From Myrica gale (lineage: Eukaryota > Streptophyta > Magnoliopsida > Fagales > Myricaceae): a stretch of 64,000 nucleotides of DNA. The stretch is from NCBI GenBank assembly GCA_963930655.1, contig OZ005616.1:10754001-10818000 (forward strand), written 5' to 3'. Positions 47,201 through 59,200 of this stretch are shown here, piece after piece. Position 1 is the first letter of the stretch; each line of letters opens with the position of its first letter. The translations under genes were made by a program, and so were the position numbers. The notes beneath the pieces are model-generated. The model saw only the letters and a program-made list of their open reading frames with translations. It searched no databases and was not told the origin of the DNA.

Positions 47201-50200
47201 CCAATCTCCAATCATGCATCCATATTTAGCAGCAATTACCCTCCTCCACAATCTATCCCTTTCCATAGCAAACCTCCATAACCATTTGCTTAATAACGCC
47301 GTATTAAACAACCTAATATTGCGAATGCCCAACCCTCCGACATACAACGGAGAACAACATTTGACTGTGTTCTTTAATCATCTCAAACAACATTTGACTC
47401 TCTTTGTCTTCAATGAGACTCTAACTTCTCACAAAAGCTATCCATGTTTCATTTTCTTGTTTATTATTGTCGATTATCCATCAGCTGGCTTTTTTTTTTG
47501 GGGGGGGGGGAACTTCACTTTTTGCCACCAACTATGGAGCCAATTTAATTTAAGGATCTAAACTCTCAATTTTGTCACATTGCGCCCTCGAATTATTAAA
47601 AGTCTTTACTTTGCGCCCTCTAATAGGATCTGGTTGTTAAGATTGTGCCACATAGCCCATTGTTCCCTCATTTCAACAGTAGGATCTGGTAAAAGGGTGC
47701 AAAGTGATGAATTTGATAGTTGGAGGAACCAATGTGAAGAAATTGATAGTTTGAACCCTTAAATAACATTACTCCCCTTGTAGGTTCCTTCACCGACGTA
47801 TTTCTAACACAATAACATTGGAAACATACCTAAAACTCACCAAAATAGGGCAAGACACCAATAGACTTTGGAATCATTCCGTTTCTTAAAGGTTTCAAGT
47901 CGGATTCAGAGGAAGTAGAAACATTTGTTTGCAATTGAGTGGAAACAAGAAGATACATTAATCCTTGACACTAAATACAAAGCTCAGTTTTTTGAACAGC
48001 GCCTTTTAGGTAGTTTGTCAAAATGCAAAACACTTGATAGCCTGCCAGCCCAGTTGTGACAAGTAACTGAACTTGAGTGAAGCAGAAAACTGCTTCACAT
48101 GGATGGAGTTCTAAAGGATCAACCATTGACAAATGCAAACATGAAACTAGAGAAAACACACAAGAAAAATGGACAGCTGTGTAACAATGTATAATCGTTC
48201 GAAAGCTTCATTTCCATATAACTCAATAGCATGTGCCAATATCTATGAAGTGGGGCTACAGGGCTTCGCAGCATAAATATATGGAACCACATAATGGTAT
48301 AAGGAACCATGGCAAAGGGGTCAAACAATAATCATAAAGCCTTCCCATGAGTCTCCTGATAACTTCATTCCTGTTTCTAATGTAAGAAGTATTTGAAAGC
48401 TATCATATAGATGCGCACAACACATGCCCAACAATAGGAGTATCTACGATTTATGTGATTAGAGCATTTGAAAATCTGATTTAAAATTTGGTTACAGTTA
48501 CTCATCCTTTATGCATTAGGAAGTATCAGCAAAGAACCAGTTTTTGAGACACTTTTGTTAGCAAGGCCAATATACGCTGTAATCCCCTGAAATCAACTAA
48601 TAAAGATTGATGTACATACCTACGAAAATGGCAGTTCCCACTATTCCTAGAAAGTTGAATATAGCACCATACCCATACAAAAACAAATTCTGCAAGGCAA
48701 ATACAAAGATTGAATATATAGATGAGCTTCCACACAGAATAATTTCATCAATTGCTAGAAACTGGAACACGACTTCAGAAATGTAAGATATGGATATATA
48801 ATCCAAAAGATATTGCGGGTGCTCCAGGTGCAAGCTAAGGCAGATTGCCCTAAATGTGACAGACAATTCCTACATAATCCTCTCTAAGTCAAGTTACCAA
48901 AACCAAAAGAACAGGACCAGGAGCTCCAATGAGCTCAGTATCAATGAAAGGTACGGCTAAGTGTGTGCTTGCATGGCTTTCCACAGCAGAACTGAAGAGG
49001 GCCTCAATTTTCTTGGACAAACTCATGCCATACATAGAAATTTTATGTCAGGATCTACAGGTCCACATTCCAAGCCTGTTCAGACAACTACACCTCAAAT
49101 GTACTCAGTATTTTTCAACTAATACAATGGGTACTTCCTGATAAATGAGAAACGATTAATGTCAGAAGGAGGAAAGGAAGGCACATTGCAGATAACGCAG
49201 TTTGATGAAGGAACAATGCTCTCTAAGTCCCAAGTACGCTAGCAGATAGTGCTTGCTAGTTTTCTTGACTAGAATATTGACATACTGCATTTTCAAATCT
49301 TAAATTGTTGCCATGAATGCAACACAAACATTAATGAGACCTGATCCTAGTATCTTACCTGGAGGTAAATGCTTGTCTCATATTGGCTTTTCAATGCATA
49401 CTCATTGAAGACGGAAGCCATAGATGGAACAGTTACCTGTAAGATAAGTAATTTACCTTAGCCGTGCTCATTCACAACTAAGTTCTAAAAATATGAAACC
49501 CAGAGCAGCTTCTCCAAACTCCCTTCATACTGAACATTCCACTAATGAATTGAAAGTTAGAAGAGAGCAAATACAAGATGTCACCTACAAAAATCAGTGT
49601 GCAGACATATGCCCCCGTTGCAACAGGAAGACCCAAAGCAGTGGTACCTTCAGGTAAAGAACGCAACTGATTCACACTAATCCCAATGAGCAACAGCGCA
49701 AGAGCTTCCCACTATAACAAGACAAATGAATCAGTTCCACATATGCAACAAGCATGGCATTTATTGTCAGAAGTAACATTATTCCTCTCTGCTGGGCAAG
49801 ATAAGGAGCAATAAAAGATATGTTACTTACCTGAATTATGGAAAATCGGCGTCTCATTATAATCTTCAACAAAACTGCAATTACCAAAACCTGCATGTTC
49901 ACGTACAATTGTCAAAATTTTTTCAAGACTTTTTACTTTAGAAACATAAGAATGTGAGATAGAAGTGAATATTGAAGCAAAGCTATCAACAAATAACTAA
50001 GCTCAAATTCAGGTTAAGTAGCAAGGCCTTTTTTATATCATTTTCCTCTTTCTAGTGTAATGAAATGTGCAAATAATGGAAGCTCTAACTCCTAAGATGT
50101 CAAAATCTAGACCTGGACATCAAATGATGCGCATTGTCAGCCAGAGGATGTGATAAAACATCCAACACCCAAGCAACAATGAAAAGAACCGAAGTTATTT

Positions 50201-53200
50201 TAAACAAGTCATATATGCAAAAAAAAAAAAAGCAAATCAGTTCACAATCACACCCAACCAAGAGTGAGAATCAATATTAATGACCCACACAAATCATTGA
50301 CATCTAGCATATAAATCTCACAGCATCATTTTTCCCTCGATGCCAGCCCATTCCAAAAAGAACAATTAACAAAATCACTCCTAAACCCAAAACAAAAAAT
50401 AAAAGCAAGAAAGGAAATATGATATCCTCTTCTATTTCAGTCAAAGCTCTGTCTCTTAACTCAAAATGTTGCAAAAAGTGAATTTGAAATTCATAACAAA
50501 GTAGCTTTTGAGTCGGGTAGTAATGAATGATGAAAATGGTAACTCATCCTCAAAACTCACGCCCTCTATCTTCATTCTCGCTTTGCAGGCACCTATCTAA
50601 TTCCCACCCAAAAATTGAGAACAGAATATCAAACCAAGAAGATTCAGAAGTCCTATCCATGTCAATTAGCTCAGAATAATGAACAGACGCATCCGCCCTC
50701 CAAACTATCTCTTGGAAGATCAGTTGAAAGCATATCCTTGAATCCAACTACCTAAACAGTAATGGCTAACCATCCCTTCCTAAAACACTATGGCCAACCG
50801 TGCTTTCACAGATATATTTCAGGGATAGTGGATCTCCATTTGCCTGTTGTGTTACTGCCTATAAGGCATCAGTTTTCAATTTTCATAACAAGAGTTTCCC
50901 TAGAACCGTGTTCCTTGATTTTAGGGTATAAGAGCTTCCATCCTCCACTTCAATTGACATTATGAAAAAGTAGTAGTAGTCACAAACTCTTTCGGTTATC
51001 TGTTACATTAAAAGAAAGGAAGTCACAGTAAAAGAATAACACCACCATGGAAGAAATTGCTGATACAGGGCATCCTCAAAACATTGATCAGGAAGTTGCC
51101 AATTTAAGCATTACATTATTGGATGCTTTGAAGCCATAATAAATATGGTTCTGCAGGATATTGCAAATAATGATACACATTTATGCCAAAAATATTGCAC
51201 AAGTAAGACGGATTCATTTCATTCCAGCTAAACATATCACCACCAGTTGACAATGGAAAATGTAATACAAGTAAGTAGTTCTCGACAGGAGGAAATATTA
51301 CCAAGAGAGAGACTCCAATAGCAAAAGGTACGCAAACAGAAAGTAAAATCACCAAGATAACATCAAAAACATATCACATTACAAAATACCTTCATATTGC
51401 TTAGCATCTTCACTGTTGCAGGATTGAAATATAACTGCACAAAAAACGACCTTCTATTGTTCAGTTTATGATTTTAATCAAACATAAAAGTTTGTCAAAT
51501 ACCAATAAAAAATTAACTACCGAAGTAGACAATTCTTTTATTTTTTTGATAAGTAAGCCAATTTTATTTAAAAACAAACGAGAGAACAGAAAAAAAACCC
51601 AAGGAGCAGCGGAATCGACAGTACAAGAGAAAATACTGAAGAATCCAAAAAAAAAAACACACCCAAATGAAGGTCCACCCGCAACCCTAAGGCCACCCAA
51701 ACGAAGGCCCAAAGAACGCCAACTCACTAGCCAACAAAGACTCTCCCAAAAACTCCCACCCACCCACCCACCCACAACCCTAAAGCCACCCAAACGAGAC
51801 CCTAGCAGTCCAGCCCAAAGCTCACAGCCTTCCTAGCGGCCGAGGAAGACTCGTCATAGTTAACCGAAGACTTCAAGCCCTTCAACTCCCTGAGCATCCT
51901 CCCTCCTGATTTTCTAGACGTTTTCGAACGAGGATGCGCTCGATCGCGTTCCAACGCTGCAAAGAGATCCCTCAACTTTTCCTCCTGACCCCCACACGAC
52001 ACCCCAACCAGCTGACCCACAAAGGAAACCATGTCCAAGACCCACGCCGGAGAATCTCCCCCCAAAGTTTTATGGGGGAAGCTAACCGCCAAGGGATCAG
52101 TCGACGGTTCATCTGCAACACCAACTGAACTCTCAACACCAACCAAACGCGAACACTCCCCCACCTCCAGACCACCCAAACAAGCCCCGGGGGAGAAATC
52201 TACCCCTGCCCGAGCCCTCTCTAGATCATCCACCTCTGCCTTGTGGAGAGAGTCTCCAACAAGAACAGTAGAAGATGAGCACCCACGTCTGCCATCCATT
52301 AAATCCCGACACTCCCCACCTCTGCCTTGTGGAGAGAGTCTCCAACAAGTACTGTAGAAGATGAGCACCCACAGCTGCGATTCAGCAAATCCCGACCCTC
52401 CCCTAAGAGAGAAACCCCTTCTTGGTGCCCACAAGGAACCAAGTCTGGCGCCACAACCTTAGCACATAGGTCGTCGGCGGCATCTGTTGGCAGCCAGACC
52501 ATATCCGGCGTCGCCAGCGACTCCGGGAGCTGAACAGACCCATCCGGGCCCAAGAGCAAGGCAGCCGGAGAGGGTACCGGCGCCGGCAAGACAAGGAGAC
52601 CCTCACCCCCAGCCGCAGACAACGTCGGCGAGTCAACTGCCGCCGACAACTGGTGGTGGGTGACAACCGTGCCGTCGAGGCTACCGCCAGGAGAAGGCGA
52701 CAGGTCCGAGCCAGCGACATCAAAAGACTCCTGTTGGGCCGGGTCTTCAACAAGCCCAGCAAGCCCAACAATTGGCCCACTCGACGAAGGCCCCCCAGCC
52801 GATAGCTCCCCAACCCCACAGTCCGAGCCAGCATCAGGCCCACTCGACTCCTTCTCTATGCATCCCAAGTCAACTTGTAACTGACCAAGAGGTGGGCCGG
52901 AGCCCAAGCCGGTTATTAGCTTAAGCCCACTCGACTCCTTCTCTATGAAACCACACGCATTGCAGCTCAAGCCCCTCTGCTTTACCAAACCTATCAAGCC
53001 GTCCACCTCATCCTTAAGCTTCAATAAATGCGCCAACACCACATTTTCAAACCCAGCCGCCGAAGCAGGAAACTCGTAGCTCTCGGGATTAGGCAGCCCC
53101 CCTAGGAAATTAGCTTGCGTCTCGAACGAAACACCTACAGCCCCAGACTTTTGCACGCCTCTCACAACATCTTCAGCTTTTTGGATCTCCTTTCTCCCCA

Positions 53201-56200
53201 CCGTTTCCATCTTCTTCTCCGATAGTCCTGACCGCGCCATATCAGCAAAGGAAATGCCTTCCTTGAACGAGACACCCTCACACACCACCCGCTTACGTCC
53301 AAGAACGTTGAAGACCGATATAAGCTCCTCACAGATGTTAACAAAGGATTGCCATCCAGCACCTGCCTTCCCCTCCGGTATCATCACTACCCCACGACGT
53401 CGCTGCTCCCCGAACTCGACCAGAGCCAAGAACCTTCAACTTTTGTTTGACCTCCTCTGAGCAATGAAAGCTCGCGAGGCTTCATTGAATCTCTCGTGAA
53501 AATCCGTAGAATCCAGTTTTCCAAAGAGATTCGACAACCAAAGCACCCCATACCTTCCAAAGCGAATAAACTCTGCAAATTTCTGGTACGCTCAGTCAGT
53601 GTAACCACCCCAAATGAGCTCACCGAAAACTGAAAGGTCTTAGCCTCAATAACTATACTACGGAAAAATGCCATGAAATTACTACTGGGAAAGGACGATG
53701 AGAACCAGAGAACCGAGAGAGAAAACCCGCCCCATTCCTTTCATCCGATGAAAACAAGGATTTAGAACGAAGGAGGATTCTAGAGAGAAGAGAGAACTTC
53801 TCTCTCTAGATGAAGCATGTCAGTAAACTATTTGCTATAGGGCATGGAGGGGCTTGGCATTATGGCAGTGAACAAGAGGAAGGGGGCAGAAGAAAGGGAG
53901 TGGCTTCTGCTAGGCGCTTGACAAGGGCACTTAGAAAGGTGGTCACATGGTCTTAAACAGGCAGTGTCTCTAGCCTGCTCAGGAGGAGGGAGTGGCAGTC
54001 ATCGCAATCACAAAGAGGGAAGGTTAGGCTGTTAGTGTTGGCAATGACTGAGGCAAAAGGATGATGAACAGGGAAAAGATACTAGGGCCAACTGTGAGAG
54101 AAAATAAGTTGAAGTAATGTTGAAGGGGTGCTTTGGTCAAGTTGGTATAAGTCGGACTTCCAAGCAACAGTAAGTAACCAGGATACCTAACCGACACTGA
54201 CTGCCACTCAAGAGTAAGAGACCATCATCAGTGAATATCCTTTGACGTCAGGCAAGTTGAGTTCTATCTTCTTCTTTTCTTATTCCCTAGGAAGTGGTAT
54301 CTTGTTTACCCATGTAAATATAAGACTAAAATTGAACCTCCAAAGTCAAAAGATCCAGAAACTCCAAGAAGACAAAAACAGAACACTGAAGAGTGCTCAT
54401 TCTAACAAAAAATGTTCAATTCCAATCAAAGACTATTAGAAGATCAGTTCTGTCAAGAGTTTGAGATCCCTCTTATTCCAGAAACTCGCCAGAAGACATG
54501 ATGTTATGGCATTCCACATCCTACTCCACAATATACTGAAGCAGATCTCAAACGTGCCATCAAATCGGCACCAACTTCCGCATAAACCATGAAATCCAAG
54601 ACAATGAGGAGCAATAGCAACCATTACTCCCATGCTGTAGAACAATAAAGATGTCCACCATATCCCCACATGCTTTGCACCAACACCAGTCAAATATAAT
54701 CTCACTGAGCTATCAGATTATCAACTCTGATATTTTAACCCATCCCATCACCCAAGTAACACATTCTAAAAGTCTTGATGACTCCATAAACTTTGGGAGT
54801 TCATGGTTGGAATCAATATTCATGATAAACGAAAACTCCACACTCTTTCAAGTGCATCTGAAAGCAACATCTCCAATCAGCAATTACACCGCTAGATGAG
54901 TATCTAGAATACTGCCTCAACACTGCCTAGGCAATTCCCAGTCCTGAAAAGATAGCCTGTGTGGTCAACACTGCCAGGCCCTTCTCTATGTGTGATAGCG
55001 ACAACAAGCTTGTAGAAGAACCAAATCAGCATTCAAAGAAAACATTTAGAAAAAAAGAGAGAATTTATTTGACATTCTATCAAAAGAACAGACGTGCTGA
55101 TAAGACCTATTTAAGTTTTACCTGCATTGTGAATTTTAGATAGTTATTAATCGCATAAAGAAGTGCTGGAACAGCAAGAAGCACATTGTTTCGAGCTGCC
55201 TGAAACAAGAATAAAACATCTTTCTTACATCAGAAACCTCCAAGTGCAAGTTTTTCAGAGTAAGCAAAATAAGTCAAAGATGGGTGCCAAATATTCAGGG
55301 TGAGCATAAATCATCCAAACTCTAAACTTTAAATATGAGATTGTGCTGACCAAACTTAAAAAAGAGCACACCATCTAAGTACAATGCACATGCAATAGAA
55401 AAATGAAAGAACTATTCCATATTAAACAATTTCTGAAGATCACCGAACATCACCAATAAGCAGTGGTTTTCTCTACTGATGGACATAAGACTTTGAAGGA
55501 CTCAAATAGCTGAGACAACCAGAGGTTTCACAGGCCTAATGTATTTTCATTGTTAATTGCCTAGAAAGCTTAGCGAAAGGCCCAACAGGCAACAACACTA
55601 GCCATTCATGCAGAGTTTACCAAACACGTCATCTAATGTCCACACCAAGATCTATGCCTTTAAACTTCATACACAGAGAATAGATAATCGGCACAAACAT
55701 TTACCATAATGCAGGAACTCAAAAGAACACCCACTTCTTTTCAACTCTTAACTAAAAATTTAAGCTCGTGACTATCGAACTGATGCCCAATAACTTCAGA
55801 AACTTTTCACAGAGAGATATTTCATACGAATCTACACCTGATACTTCAAGGCTGTGTTGAAAGGGAAGCCTATGTTTGCGTTCCATTGCAGCCATATCAG
55901 GGGAAACTCAAATATAAGTTTCCTGCTAATGTGTTCAAGCTCAAGTACTATATCTCCCATCTATATCCATATACGTACCAAAAACAGAAAGGAAAAAAAT
56001 CCAAAACCAGAGAAATGCTAGAGAAATCCCTCTGATAATGTGTACATATGAATATGAGTTCTCTTTTCCTTTGGGCTAATGCTTTGTTGGGGGGTCGTTT
56101 CTTGGACTTTTTTTTATTTTCTTAGTTTCTTCATTTGTATGCTTTGAGTGATTTTGGTAGTCTTTGTACTGATTTCACCTCTTCCTTTTTATTTTCTCAA

Positions 56201-59200
56201 TAATACTGCTCTTACTTATAAAAAATATATATATATGAATATGAGTAGTGCACAATAAAACACCCCCAATGCTAAATCTTATTCCAAACAGTTATCTACT
56301 CCATCAATAAATCTGAAACCTGAAAAAGCATGGTTCGATCTGATTTCTGTGCAAGATAGTTCGCATTTAAAAACCAAGAATTATGCAGTTTACATAGTCT
56401 TTTACAATTTTTTCATATTTTTAAATTGAAAACCAAAATGGTGCAATGCCAGTGATAGATTACTACCTGCACAAATGTGGAAATCGAGAGAAGAGGCTTC
56501 TCCCCTACTTTTTGTTGCCTAGCCTGCAAGATCAACAAAAACCTTACCAAAAAAAAAATACCAAAGCTCTTGCGTTTTAAGATCTGTAAATTGATGAAAT
56601 CTAAAACTAAACCGAAACAGACTGGAGAAAATTATTTCACTTATCAAAAACTTAAATCTTTTTTTTTTCTATGTATGGAAAGCTTTATTGAGAGAAAAAA
56701 AAGGTGGCGGGCCACTACAAAAGGCTGTACTGAACTAGCTACAACAAACAGGCTAGAAAACTAATAAAATCACTGAAGTCTACAAAAGGAGAACCCAGCA
56801 CCCCATTAGCTCACAGAAACAAAGTCTGCATCATTTTGCCTTTCAAACAATCTAAGGACAGCCCCGAATCTTCAAAGCACCTTCCGTTCCTCTCCCTCCA
56901 TAAGCTCCACCAAATGCATAATCGTGTCATTTTCCATACAGCCAACGCCAAGGGGTTGTTGAACTTCCTTTTTTCAACACTTCAGCCCTCACCCACCCTC
57001 TTAGGCATCACGCACAGAGTTTTATTTTTTGAATTGTATTATTAATTATAATTAGTATATTCATATATTCAAAACTTTATTAACGAGACAGTACAAGAGA
57101 TTATACTGAAAAACCCTAGAGCATACAAGCTAAAAAACTCAGAAAATCCAAAAAACCCTCAAAAGGAAAACTTAAGACCGAATTAGCCCACATAAGAAGA
57201 GAATGCAACATAGAACCCCCCAAACGATCCAAAGACAAGGCCTTATCCTCAAAACATCACTCATTTCTTTCCCTCCACAAACTCCACCATATGCAAGCCG
57301 AGATCATCTTCTAAATGGCCAAGGTAATAGGATTCTCAAACTTCCTCCTCTAGAAATACAAGACATCCACCACCTTTCTAAGCATAACCCAATCATAGTT
57401 GGGAATGCTCAGCACATGCGCCCGCAATCATCTTGCCATTGTGCAATGAATAAAGATATGATCAACCGTTTCTCCATCATTCTTACATAAATAGCACCAC
57501 TTTGTCAAGCACACTCCCGTCCTCCTCAAGTTGTCAATGGTCAGAATTTTCCTATGCGTGGCTTCCCAAACAAAGAAAGCAATTCTAGGGGGAGCCAAAT
57601 TCCTCCAACATTGACGCCATGGAAAAACCTCACTGGAACCCTCCAATAGCAAAGAATACATTGACTTAACATCCCCACAAGAAATCTTTTCGCAGCTTCT
57701 CTAACCTGTAAGCCACAGACAATGGAATAGGAAAGAGCGACAAAAAGTATGTAGGAAGGCTAGAAAGAGTAGATCTAATTAACATTAACCTTCCCCCCTT
57801 TGAAAGATAAATGCGCTTCCAACCCGCCAGCCTTCTTTCAAATCTCTCAACAATATTATCCCAGATATGCACACATTTAAACTTAGCACCAAAAGGAAGG
57901 CCCAAATAAGTCATCGGGAGCGTCGATACCCTACAACCGAAGATCTCCGCCATCACCTGAATATCATTAACTCTTCAAATAGGAATAACCTCAGATTTGC
58001 CCAGGTTAATCTTAGGACCCGACACCGCCTCAAAGCACAAAAGTAAGCATCTTAGGTTCCGCACTTTATTCTCCTCAACCCCACAAAAGATTAACGTATC
58101 ATCGGCAAAGAGCAAATGGGAAATGCTCACCCCATTACTACCATCTCTCCCCACCTCAAACCCCTTAATAGCATCTCTCCCAACCGCCTCTTTCATCATC
58201 CTACTAAATACTTCCATGACAATCACGAACAAAAGGGGTGAAAGAGGATCACCTTGACGCAAACCTCTAGAACTCCCAAAAAATCCATGAGGCGAGCCAT
58301 TGACTATAACAAAGAATTTAACAGTAGATATACAGAACACAATCCACCTACACCACTTCTCATGAAACCCACATCTCCTCAACAAATACAACAGAAAATC
58401 TCAATTCACATGATCGTAAGCCTTGTGAATATCAAGTTTGCACATCAGCCACAACATGTTCGAACGTAATCGCGAATCAACGCACTCATTTGCTATCAAA
58501 AATGAATCCAAAATCTGTCTACCCCTCACAAAAGCATTCTGGGAAGGCAATATGATTTTTGCAAGAACCATCTTCAGCCTATTCGCTAACATCTTGGCAA
58601 GAATCTTATAAACCCCTCCAACCAAATTGATGGGACGGAAATCTCTCAAGTCCACAGCTCCAGCTTTCTTAGGAATGAGAAAAATGAAAGTAGCATTCAT
58701 GCACTTAACAAATTTACCGCTCTGGGCAAATTCATTAAACATAGTCAAAACATCCCCCTTAGCCACCTCCCAGCAAGACTAAAAAAATGCTAAAGTGAAC
58801 TCATCCGATCCAGAAGCCTTGTCACTATTGAGGCTACGGACCACCCCTGTGACCTCATCCTTCTCAAAGGGTCTCTCAAGCCAAAACGCACGGAGTTAAC
58901 AATACTAAGCACGTGCACCCACAACTCTCTAGCAGCCAATCAGTGGATAAGCACGTGATCCACAGATTCTCCAGCACCCTTGCATAGAAAGCACCAATTA
59001 ATCAAGCATAATCCCCTCCTTCTTAAGTTGTCAATGGTTAAGACCTTCCTATGGGCCGCTTCCCACACAAAGAACGAAACTCTAGGCGGGACAGCAGTCT
59101 TCCAAATCTGCCTCCACGGAAAGACCTCAACTGTACCCCTAACAATAAGCTCATACATCGATTTAACCGAAAAAACCTCATTCTTAGCACCTGCCAAAGC

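Larger units (their letters stand above)
51536..53830 (-). mobile_element. ORF1-only LINE derivative, 2.3 kb, in transporter intron (exons 4-5)
   Basis: Tail at left (TTTTTTTGATAAGTAAGCCAA), 5' end at right with the palindromic GAGAGAAGAGAGAACTTCTC near 53790-53815. The minus strand holds a 5' leader, an ORF1 start at 53674 ([20 protein letters not shown]), a long ORF1 body, then about 270 bp of non-coding, repeat-bearing 3' sequence (GGGTGGGTGGGTGGG, CGTTTGGGTGGCC twice) before the tail. There is no endonuclease or RT: the ORF1 end is followed directly by the 3' region. No TSD was found. Confidence 0.87.

Noticed and set aside
46190..47360. Target-site duplication around the 46-47 kb LINE
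   Set aside because: Compared the flanks of the tail and of the truncated 5' end; no match of 7 bp or more next to both. AACAACATTTGACT is repeated just outside the right end only, so it is not a TSD. The same search also failed for 51536-53830.
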